Virus record (IMG/VR): IMGVR_UViG_3300023184_000140
Coordinates: 1 to 59,107 of that record
Length of the DNA stretch: 59,107 nucleotides
Source: a virus
Reading direction: 5' to 3' (one strand)
Positions 1 through 7,651 of the stretch are shown piece by piece. The notes beneath the pieces were generated by a model that had not been told where the DNA came from, made no database searches, and worked only from the letters and a program-made list of their open reading frames with translations. Position 1 is the stretch's first letter; each line of letters starts with the position of its first letter. The position numbers were made by a program, and so were the translations under genes.

Positions 1-84
1 CGTTTCAACAGCAGGGGAATAAATCATCCCACTACGGTGACTATCATAACTAACCAATACCCACGCTAAAATAAATGAACTCAT
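1..84 (-). CDS. Partial small protein, runs off the left edge
   Basis: An open frame starts at an ATG whose bases overlap the stop of the upstream gene (ATGA) and continues to the window edge. The 28 visible residues begin MSSFILAWVLVSYD and look hydrophobic at the N-terminus, so a membrane or exported protein is possible. The C-terminus is missing. The overlap and the SD-like GGGGAGG just before the start support it as a real gene. Function unknown. Confidence 0.45.
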   Translation of the reverse strand, partial: MSSFILAWVLVSYDSHRSGMIYSPAVET

Positions 85-275
85 AACTCCTCCCCATTCT
101 TCTCAGCTTCTTTGTTAAGATTTTTTAATTTATCAGTACATAACCATAATCCAACAAAAGTCATCCCGCCTACATCTTCAGTTAATCTACTAACTAAACC
201 CAATCCCTCAACAGACAAAACTTCATCAATTATTAACTCACCTACAAGATCAATTTTATTTTTTTGTTTTTTCAT
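81..275 (-). CDS. Small hypothetical phage protein (64 aa)
   Basis: The ATG at 275 is chosen because AGGGG lies just upstream and the start sits inside the tail of the preceding gene. The protein is mostly acidic and soluble, with a central glycine-containing stretch and the C-terminal ending EKNGEEL. The gene at 58698-58928 has the same ending, also preceded by a similar LNK-AEKNGEEL tail. That tail is encoded by the SD of the following gene, so the resemblance may be partly a junction effect. No function recognised. Confidence 0.6.
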   Translation of the reverse strand: MKKQKNKIDLVGELIIDEVLSVEGLGLVSRLTEDVGGMTFVGLWLCTDKLKNLNKEAEKNGEEL

Positions 276-510
276 TTCTACCCCTTTGGCGAATAGCATT
301 AGCTCCCGCAATTAACCCCATTCGCCACGTATCTACAACAGGAACCATCGTAGTCTGTGAGAAGTCTTCTAACAGTTTGATACACGCTTCGCGCTCTTCT
401 GCTGCGATTAATTCGGCAAATTGTTTAAGCTCTTTAATTGTTTTTTCCCAGCCTTCTACACTCCAACCATTGGCTTTTTTGTATAGCTCAATAACTTTTT
501 CGTCAGTCAT
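256..510 (-). CDS. Small EREAC-motif phage protein (84 aa)
   Basis: A helical charged protein with an N-terminal WEKTIKELKQFAELIAAEE region and an EREAC motif at about residues 38-42, followed by AGANAIRQRG. Similar EREACAK...AIR modules are common in small accessory proteins of phages and have no known biochemical role. Codons inside 382-480 are identical to those of the truncated gene at the right window end, but the C-terminal halves differ completely. It overlaps its neighbours at both ends, so it is translated as part of the leftward operon. Confidence 0.65.
   Translation of the reverse strand: MTDEKVIELYKKANGWSVEGWEKTIKELKQFAELIAAEEREACIKLLEDFSQTTMVPVVDTWRMGLIAGANAIRQRGRNEKTKK
382..480. 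repeat. 99-bp perfect direct repeat, internal copy
   Basis: These 99 bases are identical to 59009-59107, the last bases of the window. They encode the middle of the small EREAC-motif protein. The bases before the repeat differ (t at 381, c at 59008). The copy at the right edge cannot be extended, so the true repeat length is unknown. A repeat of exactly 99 ending at the contig edge is typical of a k-mer overlap in de Bruijn assembly. Confidence 0.95.
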
Positions 511-761
511 ACGTCAGGATCCTTTCTTTTAACTTTCTGTTTAAACCAAGACCTAATCTGCTCAATAGGTAATCCGGTGCGGTCGTATATCACCAGAGTC
601 ATCTTAGGTGTCAACCCCAACGTGTCGTTGTTAATGCGACTTATAGTTGACGGTGAGGAATGCAGAAACTTTGCAAGGTCTTGATCTGTTTCTAATTCAT
701 ATGCGTCTTTAATATGCTCAAACAATTTGTTTGATTTATAAGTGTCGTTAAGGTTGATCAT
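507..761 (-). CDS. Small HTH DNA-binding protein (84 aa)
   Basis: Residues about 18-65 fit a Cro/CI-type helix-turn-helix: an acidic first helix, then DLAKFLHSSPSTISRINN as the turn and recognition helix, then a TGLPIEQIRSW helix. The family is widespread in phages, often described as transcriptional regulators with a tyrosine- or serine-rich recognition helix. It is the only Xre-like regulator seen here and is a candidate to bind the inverted repeats at 6399-6420 or 13033-13053; that link is inference. It lies at the distal end of the leftward replication operon. Confidence 0.75.
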   Translation of the reverse strand: MINLNDTYKSNKLFEHIKDAYELETDQDLAKFLHSSPSTISRINNDTLGLTPKMTLVIYDRTGLPIEQIRSWFKQKVKRKDPDV

Positions 762-763
762 TT

Positions 764-1369
764 TTATTCTTTCAGTATCAATTTGTCTTGTTTAAACTTC
801 TCATTTTCAACTTTACGTTCTAATTCAGTAAAAGCTTTACTGGCTCTGAGCTTAGCAGTCAACGCATTATTTTGGTGAACACGGTCAACCATTATCTTAT
901 TCATCTCACCTACAGGGTACTTAATTAGAACGTAAGCTACATAACGGTCGCCTTCAAGCAGCAGCTTTGCGTCTTCCTGCTCAACTCCTGGTAGTTCAAC
1001 TAGCAGGGCATCCTGAGACGTAACGATAGAAGCATTATTTGAGACGTCTGGGTTATACCCCACCTCGTCCATGAACAAACGCATAGTAGCGTTAATCTCA
1101 CCTTGAATAGCAACCGCCAACTGAGCACGAGCGAGCATGTGAGCCTTGTTGACTGCCATTTGCATGTCACGACTGCGTGCTACAGCTTTCTCATAGACTG
1201 CGGTGTTGTCTTTAGGCGGTGTAAGGTACCACTTGGGCGTGTTGTCAAGAGTCTTAGCCATCTCTTTTTTAATCTCTTCTTTTTCAGCTTTAATAGCTTC
1301 TAAAGATCCTGGCTTAACTGAGCTGCAAGCAGCCAGTACGAGTATTGAGAGTAGTAATAAAGTTTTCAT
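764..1369 (-). CDS. LPP20-like envelope lipoprotein (201 aa)
   Basis: The start at 1369 is preferred because translation then begins with a type II signal peptide: MKTLLLLSILVLAAC, with lipobox LAAC and lipidated Cys at about residue 15. The mature part has a PKWYLTPP motif followed by an alanine-rich helix (MAVNKAHMLARAQLAVAI), which resembles the LPP20 lipoprotein family that includes FlgP-like outer membrane lipoproteins of flagellated proteobacteria. The C-terminus is a charged helix. The gene lies 16 bases after a second exported protein. A lipoprotein in a phage replication operon would suit superinfection exclusion or envelope remodelling; this is inference. Confidence 0.75.
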   Translation of the reverse strand: MKTLLLLSILVLAACSSVKPGSLEAIKAEKEEIKKEMAKTLDNTPKWYLTPPKDNTAVYEKAVARSRDMQMAVNKAHMLARAQLAVAIQGEINATMRLFMDEVGYNPDVSNNASIVTSQDALLVELPGVEQEDAKLLLEGDRYVAYVLIKYPVGEMNKIMVDRVHQNNALTAKLRASKAFTELERKVENEKFKQDKLILKE

Positions 1370-1385
1370 GTTATATCTTTCTAAG

Positions 1386-2168
1386 TTATTTAAGTTCTTT
1401 CTTCGGTACTGCCCAAACAAAATACGGCATTTTGATTATCCTACGGTCTTTCTTTGGAATCTCCTGCAACCTCTGGTTAAACTCATGCAGGGTAAAGCTG
1501 TCCCTGAATGTTACTTCTGTTTTTGTTGCTACGGCTATAATCGTTTCACTTGCAAGGTCACCTACGACAGCGTTTCTTTTTGGAAACCTGACGAGCATTT
1601 TGTAGTTCTCAGATGGAAAGTAAGCTTCCTTGAGTATACGTTGGCTAGGTTGATAACGACTAGGGTACAACAGTTTGACTTGGTCTCGCTCATCTTCATA
1701 GGGAGAATACAAGAACAAGTTCAAATACATCGGCTGGTTTGATTTAGCTTTTATGTTGAGTTGATCACCGTCATAAAGTTTATTTTGAACCAATCTAACG
1801 TCTGGGTCAAAGGTATTGTCAACAGGTGACTTGTCTTTGAAAATATCAACTTCCAAAGACACAGTGCAGGAACCGTTCAACACGAGTTGTTTTATGTTCC
1901 TAACCCCAGTGACCATACCGTCTGTTTGAGACATAGAAGTCTGAGCGTATTGGCATGCGTCTACGTTCTTGTCGTTGCAGATTTGAACCTTTGAGACCGT
2001 GATTGATTCACCGGCAACTTTAACTAGAGCATTCTCAATAGCTCGGTCTTGCGCAGCCTTACATGCTGCTTTCTCAGAAGTCTCCGGACCAAAAACTTCT
2101 TTACCTGCAGTAGCATGCCACTCAGCATGAGCGGTAGAGGCGAGTAGTAACAGTAGAATGTATTTCAT
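1386..2168 (-). CDS. Secreted DUF4384-like protein (260 aa)
   Basis: The start at 2168 follows AGAGGAG and its ATGA overlaps the stop of the preceding gene. Residues 1-15 (MKYILLLLLASTAHA) form a Sec signal peptide with an AHA cleavage site. An N-terminal part of about 20-90 with repeated alanine helices resembles the FlgT N-terminal-like or LPP20-like fold. Residues from about 135 to 215 (PMYLNLFLYSP, LLYPSRY, then SETIIAVATK) fit the DUF4384 pattern of a beta domain with a short uncharged strand set. It was probably acquired together with the adjacent lipoprotein. The periplasmic location is predicted; the role is unknown. Confidence 0.7.
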   Translation of the reverse strand: MKYILLLLLASTAHAEWHATAGKEVFGPETSEKAACKAAQDRAIENALVKVAGESITVSKVQICNDKNVDACQYAQTSMSQTDGMVTGVRNIKQLVLNGSCTVSLEVDIFKDKSPVDNTFDPDVRLVQNKLYDGDQLNIKAKSNQPMYLNLFLYSPYEDERDQVKLLYPSRYQPSQRILKEAYFPSENYKMLVRFPKRNAVVGDLASETIIAVATKTEVTFRDSFTLHEFNQRLQEIPKKDRRIIKMPYFVWAVPKKELK

Positions 2169-2368
2169 ATTCTCCTCTGGCATACGAAAGCTTCATGCGC
2201 TACACGGAAAGCACCTGCGTATTTGCAGTCACCAATAATACGACCTTCAATCTGCACTTGACCAATCCAAATACCTAAGCAAAATGCAATCACTGCAGCT
2301 AATGATTTAGCCCAGACGTTGTTAATCCAGTCAAGCACCTGCTTGTAGGTGAGTGTTTCAAGCATCAT
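2165..2368 (-). CDS. Small single-pass membrane protein (67 aa)
   Basis: The ATG overlaps the stop of the primase-helicase gene (ATGATG), so it is translationally coupled. One membrane segment lies at about residues 20-38 (KSLAAVIAFCLGIWIGQV), followed by a basic, Cys-containing tail. It leads directly into the two exported proteins downstream, so three consecutive genes here appear to act at the envelope. No family recognised. Confidence 0.65.
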   Translation of the reverse strand: MMLETLTYKQVLDWINNVWAKSLAAVIAFCLGIWIGQVQIEGRIIGDCKYAGAFRVAHEAFVCQRRI

Positions 2369-4476
2369 ATTCCGTATCTACCTTTCTCAATTGCTGCTAC
2401 TACATTTTCATCCACTTGCAAGTAATGATTTGCGCGTCCTTTGGGTACTTCTAATTCAACTCTTACGAGGCTACCGTCGTTTAGCAAACTGGTTATAGCT
2501 CGCTCTTTACGTTCTTGAGAACCTTTTACACCACCCTGATTAGCCGGTAGTCGTTCATAGTGAGAACGTGAGCGACCAGGATCTTTGCGTACAAGGTCAG
2601 TTATATCATCACAAAGTTTGTTCCATACTTCTAACTCTTTAGCTTCTTTACGATCTTCTTTGAGTTGCGCACGTTCACCCGTCTTGAGAGGTCTGGCGAC
2701 TGAGTGAGAGAACCAAATCTCTTTGTCGTAACCTAACACATCTTTATGCGTCTCTTTGTTTTGAATCAAGTCAAACGTCAGCTCATGGAAGGCTACAGGA
2801 AACCTGATCTTTAAAGCTTTTAACACACGTGGGGCATCGTTGTCTTCACCGTCTTTAAACACTGTGTAAACACCTTGAGCATCACCTGTCCAAGCAGATG
2901 CACCGCGAGGTGAGAGCAGGTCAGATTCACCCATACCGTGTGTTTTGGAAGTGTGACTGACGATGATGATTGGGAAAGCTGAGAAGGATTGCTTTATGTA
3001 AGCCATTGCCCGACCGACCTCTGCGTTGTCGTTCTCGTTTTCTAAATCAAACACAGCGTTAGCGGTGTCAAAGATTACGAGCGGTAAAGCAGAATACATT
3101 TCACCGTTAGCTTTCTTGTTGTCAACTGTCCATTCTTTATACTCATCTGCTACCTGCGAGACTATCTTAGGGTCTAAGCGTTGCGCAGCTATAACTCTAA
3201 CCCTTGAGTCAAAGTCAGCTGTACCCATGCCAGTGTAACCCCATGAGTATAACGAGTAAATGACACGTTGCACTTGAACTACAGACTCAGTTATGATGAT
3301 TACGTTACGCCGTACAGAGGGACGCAGAGCGTAGTCAGTTGGGCACAAGTGAGCGGTAGCCAGAGCCATCGGCACTATTAGAGTTGTCTTACCTACACCA
3401 GGAGCACCGGCTACGACATTGACGCCAGTTGACATAAAGTCGTCGTAAACATATTCAAAGACGGTAACGCGAGATGCACCGCTGTCTTTAGAGTTCTTAA
3501 GACTGAGAGGGTGAGTAGAGTTGTTACCGGCTTCAGGTTTACTATTACCTGCCCAACCGTTATCAATCGCCATTCTAAAGATTGAGCGGTAGGTAATACT
3601 GTGTGGTTGATCTAAGTCTCTTTCCCACTTTTTACGTTGAGCACTGGCATCAAACTTATCACTGCGCGCAGACCATTCAGTCCAGACTTTGTATCCGTTC
3701 TCACCGTATGACTTAAGCACCATACCGACGTTGACCCAAGTAGTGTAGTCATCAGCGTCAACGTGACGTAATGCTGAGCGTAAGTCGTCAAACGTCTGAG
3801 CGGTAGCGACTGGCACCCCTCCACGTTCAGTCAGGCTATAATCGACTGTAGCACGTGCCTTGCCCGCTATTAGCGAAGGGAGAGGGGAAGGTTTTGCCGG
3901 TTTAGATTGAGACAGCGGAGAGCGACCGGCTTCCCACCTATAAGCACCAGAGGGTCCGAGTGAGGGAGCTACGCAGATATAACCATTGTGTTTGAGGTCT
4001 AACCCTGCACCGAGCGAGCCAGGGAATGACAACTCTGGGTCAGCTACAAACAGACGATGTTCACCGCCACCTTGAGTTATAGCAGTACAGTCAGAATGCA
4101 GCACACCGTGTTCTGCTTCTAAGGTGGCTAGAGACTCCCGACCGCCGTTTTGTGGGTCAATGTCTAGGGCGATAAGTCCGGACGTAGAGAGGGATATTCC
4201 TATACCTGCGTCGGGATCTTCTGCCCACCAGTTGCGTATTGTTTGTTCGTCTACCGTTGAGTCTTGGTGTCCGTGGGGTACGAGGTTAGCTTGAGGATGC
4301 TTACCGGCTTTATGGCCAGGAGCATCGTTAGGCAGACCGCAGCGGCATTGACCATGGTCGTCAACTGACCAAACAGGCAACACGTACCAACCCAACTTAG
4401 AGTATGCAATAGCATAGTCTAAAGTTGTTGGAGCCTTATCAACAAGACCGAATTTATTCGTCTGCTTCACCACCAT
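2365..4476 (-). CDS. Primase-polymerase / RepA-like helicase (703 aa)
   Basis: The start at 4476 has GAGGAG at a good distance. The N-terminal half is a bifunctional primase-polymerase domain: GWYVLPVW, a Cys/His-rich insert, then catalytic D105 and D107 in ALDIDPQNGG, with QGGGEHRLF further on. A PriCT-2-like linker follows (about 230-305, ALRHVDADDYTTWVNVGMVL). The C-terminal part is a RecA-fold ATPase with Walker A GAPGVGKT (357-364) and a Walker B-like LVIFDTANA. Such proteins make primers and unwind DNA at the phage fork, and would work with the family B polymerase at 13842-15683. Confidence 0.9.
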   Translation of the reverse strand: MVVKQTNKFGLVDKAPTTLDYAIAYSKLGWYVLPVWSVDDHGQCRCGLPNDAPGHKAGKHPQANLVPHGHQDSTVDEQTIRNWWAEDPDAGIGISLSTSGLIALDIDPQNGGRESLATLEAEHGVLHSDCTAITQGGGEHRLFVADPELSFPGSLGAGLDLKHNGYICVAPSLGPSGAYRWEAGRSPLSQSKPAKPSPLPSLIAGKARATVDYSLTERGGVPVATAQTFDDLRSALRHVDADDYTTWVNVGMVLKSYGENGYKVWTEWSARSDKFDASAQRKKWERDLDQPHSITYRSIFRMAIDNGWAGNSKPEAGNNSTHPLSLKNSKDSGASRVTVFEYVYDDFMSTGVNVVAGAPGVGKTTLIVPMALATAHLCPTDYALRPSVRRNVIIITESVVQVQRVIYSLYSWGYTGMGTADFDSRVRVIAAQRLDPKIVSQVADEYKEWTVDNKKANGEMYSALPLVIFDTANAVFDLENENDNAEVGRAMAYIKQSFSAFPIIIVSHTSKTHGMGESDLLSPRGASAWTGDAQGVYTVFKDGEDNDAPRVLKALKIRFPVAFHELTFDLIQNKETHKDVLGYDKEIWFSHSVARPLKTGERAQLKEDRKEAKELEVWNKLCDDITDLVRKDPGRSRSHYERLPANQGGVKGSQERKERAITSLLNDGSLVRVELEVPKGRANHYLQVDENVVAAIEKGRYGI

Positions 4477-4762
4477 CGGTCTCCTCGTCAGGTGCATTCT
4501 TATTCTGATACGGTCTTACTGCGTGTAACGCACAAGACAGAACAGTACAGTGTGTTATCTCTTCTCGGTCATAGCTGCAACACTGCAGACATTTGACACG
4601 GATAGCCACACTGCGAGGCACTTGACCGAGCAGCGATCTTTGGGTAGCGAGCTTATGTTTTTCAGGAACACTCTTCTCAAGGTATATCTCAATGTACTGT
4701 CGTTGTTCCGGCAGTAGTGAGCGTTCCTCTTTGAATCGGCTCCTTCTCATTGTATCGGTCAT
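4454..4762 (-). CDS. Small Cys-rich, probably zinc-binding protein (102 aa)
   Basis: The start at 4762 is chosen for the CGGAGAAAA ribosome site. The C-terminal half carries AIRVKCLQCC followed by a second pair of cysteines (THCTVLSCALHAVRPYQ). This CxxCC...C....C..(Y/W)PYR-type pattern is known from many small phage proteins of unknown function that are probably zinc ribbons. It lies between the SF2 helicase and the primase-helicase and overlaps the latter by 23 bases, suggesting a role in replication or its control. Confidence 0.7.
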   Translation of the reverse strand: MTDTMRRSRFKEERSLLPEQRQYIEIYLEKSVPEKHKLATQRSLLGQVPRSVAIRVKCLQCCSYDREEITHCTVLSCALHAVRPYQNKNAPDEETDGGEADE

Positions 4763-4779
4763 TATATTTTTTCTCCGAG

Positions 4780-6327
4780 TTAGAAAAGTTCTTCGATTAC
4801 GTTCCAATACCGCCCAGACTTACGGGCGATAACCTGTTGGGGCAGTTTACTATTACGCACCTGCCAGACTACTTTTGCCGCAGGGGAGGGTAAGTATACC
4901 GCCAAATGTCTGTTTTTGAAAAATGCTTGGTCAACTCCTCTAGGAGTCTCAGTGTGTACAAACGTAGAGGCATCTATCCTTACGTTGTCAGCTGTAGTGC
5001 AAGCGTATTGAACAAGCAGCACTTGCTTAGAATGACTTTTTGTTTTAATCGGTACTGCTGAGACTGAGTTAACAGTCAACGTGAGGCAGCTACCGTCAAT
5101 AACTTCTTTGCCCGTCATAGGGTCAACCGGCACTAGGTTGCGGACTCCTGGCAACAACTTACGGGTCTTTTTAACGTATGGCTTTCTAATTTCATCAGCC
5201 GGTACCTGCTCAACTACATCTAACCCAACTTCACGGACGTAATTGTCAAGCATGTCAACACCGCCCAACCGTTGGTAGTTACCGACGTAATCCAGTACGA
5301 GGCAGTTCTTTTTGCCGTCGTGTAAGCGTGTACCCCGACCTTGTATTTGAACCCACAGAGAGGAGGATAGAGTAGGTCTCAGACACACTATGCAGTCTAG
5401 TGGGGGAAAGTCAAAGCCGGTTGTGATTGTGTCAACTGAGCAGAGCACCCGTAAGTTACCTGCGTACATGTCTAATAATATTTGATCTCGGTGCTGTTTG
5501 CTTGTACCGCCGGTCATAACGTCAACTGTCCAACCTGTAGTTTCACGTATCATGTCAGCAGTCTTCATAGCTGACTTTATAGTTGGGCAGTACACAGCAA
5601 TGTGCTTACGGTTATGGGCTAAGCTGTGAATAGACTCAGCTACAACCCTAAGCCATTTTTCAGTAGCAAGCTCTTCAACGTCTAGCTGAGAGAAGTCGCC
5701 GTTGTTAACGTCTGCTTTTTCTAAATCTAATTGGTATTCTGTTTCAACACCGATTAACGGTGAGAGGTAACCATCTTCAACCGCTTTGAGTACGGGGTAA
5801 ACGTAAGCTATCAAGTTAAATATGCAATGATTCTTTTCACCGTATATTAGACCATTATCCATTCGCCATGGGGTAGCAGTCATACCTAGACGTTTTGCGT
5901 TAGGGTATTCTAAAAAGATCTCACTATACATTGTAGCTTGATCATTACCGTGAGGCACCCTATGCGCTTCATCGATTATGATGAGGTCTGGGTTAGGTAT
6001 TAAGCATTCCGCAACAGGTTTACGTATGCTTTGAACTGTAGCGAAGGTTACACGGTTTTCATAGTTAGCCATACCCATTCCTGAGCAGACTATGCCAGGA
6101 CTGTCGCCGGTAAACTTTCTGTACGTTATAGCGTTCTGCCCGACGAGCTGTTGAACGTGAGTCAACACCCAGACGTTTAACTGCTTCTTTTCATAGTGAG
6201 AAGCTACCGCAGCGATGATGAGAGATTTACCCGTACCTGTGGCTAATTGCAATACAGGATTGTCACCGGACTCTAAGTGATGTAGAGCACGTTGATAGGC
6301 ATCTAGCTGATAAGGACGAAGTTTCAC
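4780..6327 (-). CDS. SF2 DEAH-type DNA helicase (515 aa)
   Basis: Translation starts at GTG (6327); the family N-terminal LRPYQ begins three residues later, so a later start would cut the Q motif. Motif I is ATGTGKS (29-35), motif II DEAH (119-122), motif III MTATPWR, and motif VI QGRGTRLHDGK. The order fits UvsW/RAD25-like superfamily 2 helicases that remodel branched DNA and recombination intermediates in phages. It is the first gene of the leftward operon, 30 bases from a strong promoter. No clear Shine-Dalgarno precedes the GTG; instead a TATAACTTATAACT element abuts it. Confidence 0.9.
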   Translation of the reverse strand: MKLRPYQLDAYQRALHHLESGDNPVLQLATGTGKSLIIAAVASHYEKKQLNVWVLTHVQQLVGQNAITYRKFTGDSPGIVCSGMGMANYENRVTFATVQSIRKPVAECLIPNPDLIIIDEAHRVPHGNDQATMYSEIFLEYPNAKRLGMTATPWRMDNGLIYGEKNHCIFNLIAYVYPVLKAVEDGYLSPLIGVETEYQLDLEKADVNNGDFSQLDVEELATEKWLRVVAESIHSLAHNRKHIAVYCPTIKSAMKTADMIRETTGWTVDVMTGGTSKQHRDQILLDMYAGNLRVLCSVDTITTGFDFPPLDCIVCLRPTLSSSLWVQIQGRGTRLHDGKKNCLVLDYVGNYQRLGGVDMLDNYVREVGLDVVEQVPADEIRKPYVKKTRKLLPGVRNLVPVDPMTGKEVIDGSCLTLTVNSVSAVPIKTKSHSKQVLLVQYACTTADNVRIDASTFVHTETPRGVDQAFFKNRHLAVYLPSPAAKVVWQVRNSKLPQQVIARKSGRYWNVIEELF

Positions 6328-6341
6328 AGTTATAAGTTATA
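6328..6341 (-). promoter_or_regulatory. TATAACTTATAACT leader element, leftward copy
   Basis: On the minus strand the 14-mer TATAACTTATAACT lies immediately before the GTG start of the helicase. The same 14-mer occurs on the plus strand at 6485-6498 before the first rightward gene, with near copies at 6827-6840 and 13084-13097. It may be a transcript leader or protein-binding element. Function is unproven. Confidence 0.45.
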
Positions 6342-6356
6342 AATTAAAGATCCCCA

Positions 6357-6385
6357 ATTATGCCTGACAAATGTAAAAATGTCAA
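6357..6385 (-). promoter_or_regulatory. Sigma70-type promoter, leftward replication operon
   Basis: On the minus strand TTGACA (6380-6385) is followed after 17 bases by CATAAT (6357-6362). The predicted start of transcription, near 6350, is about 20 bases upstream of the helicase GTG. The match to the host sigma70 consensus suggests transcription by host RNA polymerase early after entry. Confidence 0.75.
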
Positions 6386-6398
6386 AATTGGAAAAAGC

Positions 6399-6420
6399 AA
6401 TCAACTTTCTAAAATTGATT
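6399..6420. promoter_or_regulatory. Inverted repeat AATCAA-N10-TTGATT, possible operator
   Basis: AATCAA at 6399-6404 and TTGATT at 6415-6420 form an inverted repeat between the divergent promoters. A related TTGATT-N9-AATCAA lies at 13033-13053, and both sites share TTGATT followed by an AAAATACAAT-like stretch (16 of 18 bases equal). A regulator such as the HTH protein at 507-761 could bind both. This is inference from repetition. Confidence 0.4.
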
Positions 6421-6432
6421 CAAAAATACAAT

Positions 6433-6461
6433 TTGCCTTTTTTCCAGAACGTCTCCATAGT
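6433..6461 (+). promoter_or_regulatory. Candidate promoter for the rightward operon
   Basis: TTGCCT (6433-6438) is followed after 17 bases by CATAGT (6456-6461). The -35 box equals that of the leftward late promoters at 30671-30676 and 45798-45803, including the T-run after it in the latter. The -10 box matches the consensus at only four of six positions, so the call is moderate. The leader runs to the ATG at 6511. Confidence 0.45.
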
Positions 6462-6510
6462 TCAGTCCATAGCACGACCCGTTGTATAACTTATAACTAG
6501 GAGCCTCACT

Positions 6511-6816
6511 ATGAACATCATCGCCTCGCTCACCGCCCGCATCGAAGAATACCGCACTACAAACAAAAACCCTTGCAAGAATTATGCCTCAGAAGCTGCC
6601 GCTGAAAAAGCTACCGCTAAGATGGCACAAGACGCTGCTAATTATTTCAGCAAAACACCAGGTGTTGAAGCTCGTCCCGCTCAGTACGTTGTGTTTTACA
6701 ATGAAGCATGGGGTCGCTGGGTAGGTGGTATCAACATGAGCGAGTTGATTCAACGCTCAAGCAGCACTGGTGGTTACCTCGGTTTCTGTGGCGCTAAAGG
6801 TTTTTACACGTATTAA
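6511..6816 (+). CDS. Small hypothetical early protein (101 aa)
   Basis: The ATG is preceded by AGGAG after the TATAACTTATAACT element. The first half is a helical, lysine/alanine-rich segment (residues 25-48) and the second half is richer in aromatic residues and glycine (FYNEAWGRWVGGINMSEL). It is the first gene of the rightward operon, so it is likely expressed early. No family recognised. Confidence 0.65.
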   Translation: MNIIASLTARIEEYRTTNKNPCKNYASEAAAEKATAKMAQDAANYFSKTPGVEARPAQYVVFYNEAWGRWVGGINMSELIQRSSSTGGYLGFCGAKGFYTY

Positions 6817-6851
6817 TTTTAACTCAATAACTTAATAACTGGAGAATCATT

Positions 6852-7034
6852 ATGAACCAACCTGAAATCATCGTAAAAGTTAAAGACGTCTACGGTCAAG
6901 CAACCGTGTACCCTGTCTGCGTTCTTGCAGAAGAGTTTGCTAAACTCGCCCGTACAAAAACTCTCACCAAGGCTGCTTTGGACTCTATCCGTGCGCTCGG
7001 CTTCAAAGTCGTTCTTGAACAACAAAGTCTGTGA
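6852..7034 (+). CDS. Small hypothetical early protein (60 aa)
   Basis: A good Shine-Dalgarno (TGGAG) precedes the ATG, itself preceded by a variant of the ATAACT repeat. The protein reads like a compact alpha/beta domain: a beta N-terminus (EIIVKVKDVYG), a helix around EEFAKLAR and a final strand FKVVLEQQ. Short proteins like this occur in early regions of aquatic phages. No function known to me. Confidence 0.6.
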   Translation: MNQPEIIVKVKDVYGQATVYPVCVLAEEFAKLARTKTLTKAALDSIRALGFKVVLEQQSL

Positions 7035-7042
7035 GGCTAAAA

Positions 7043-7198
7043 ATGAATTCACAATTTGAAGAAGCCGTAGAAATATTGCGTCAAATATGCGATTTCAACG
7101 GACATACAGATTTATACAATTGGTACGCAGATCCTGAAACAAGTAAGCTTTTTGAAAAAATCAGAGAGTTTTTAAAAGAGGTGCGTCATGAAGTATAA
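7043..7198 (+). CDS. Small hypothetical protein (51 aa)
   Basis: An ATG-started frame of 51 codons fills the gap between two early genes and overlaps the next start by 11 bases. The sequence is acidic and helical (FEEAVEILRQICDF, then LFEKIREFLKEV). Its position and packing support it as a real gene, although the ribosome site is weak (GTGAGG). Confidence 0.5.
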   Translation: MNSQFEEAVEILRQICDFNGHTDLYNWYADPETSKLFEKIREFLKEVRHEV

Positions 7199-7457
7199 AG
7201 CAGAAGTTGTAGTTGAGCTGGGCGATGAGGACACTAAGTACATCGCCGGTGTGACGTATTATCACTACCAAAAGCCAGACCGTTATTGCAAAGATAGTGA
7301 TGTAGACTACCACGGCTACACTGAGTTGGAATGGGAGCTTCTCAACATAGACGGCACGCTAGCCCATGAGGTTGAGTCTGTTTTGACTGAGCGTGAGAAC
7401 GACTACATTGAAGAGAAAATTAAAGAAGAGATGGAGGGTTATGATGAGGATCGGTGA
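7188..7457 (+). CDS. Acidic hypothetical protein (89 aa)
   Basis: The start follows AAGAGGTGCGTC. The product is very acidic, with a tyrosine-rich middle (VTYYHYQKPDRYCKDSDVDYHGY) and a C-terminal charged helix. It resembles small DNA-mimic-like or host-takeover proteins only in charge; there is no specific match. It overlaps the next gene. Confidence 0.6.
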   Translation: MKYKAEVVVELGDEDTKYIAGVTYYHYQKPDRYCKDSDVDYHGYTELEWELLNIDGTLAHEVESVLTERENDYIEEKIKEEMEGYDEDR

Positions 7458-7641
7458 ACATGTGGCCATTAAGCCTAATACTGGGAGACATAGCTTTGGC
7501 AGTAATATTTCTCATCTGCGCGGTTTTGTTTATAGATTGGATGGAATGATTGCTGCAGTAAAATGGACTAACGGAGATGGACCAGATCATGTTTTAGTGC
7601 AGAACCTTATCCCCGTATCTAAACTTGGAAAATCTCAATAG
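7444..7641 (+). CDS. Small hypothetical protein (65 aa)
   Basis: Of two tandem ATGs, the second (7444) has better spacing from GGAGGG. The protein looks like a small beta barrel (IGEHVAIKPNTGRH, RGFVYRLDGMIAAVKW, VLVQNLIPVSKL), a pattern seen in KOW or SH3-like domains. Function unknown. Confidence 0.55.
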   Translation: MRIGEHVAIKPNTGRHSFGSNISHLRGFVYRLDGMIAAVKWTNGDGPDHVLVQNLIPVSKLGKSQ

Positions 7642-7651
7642 AGGAACTAAA

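Noticed and set aside
382-480. Attachment site (att) for lysogeny
   Set aside because: The 99-base repeat lies within a coding gene, no integrase or excisionase is present, and a contig-edge overlap explains it better.
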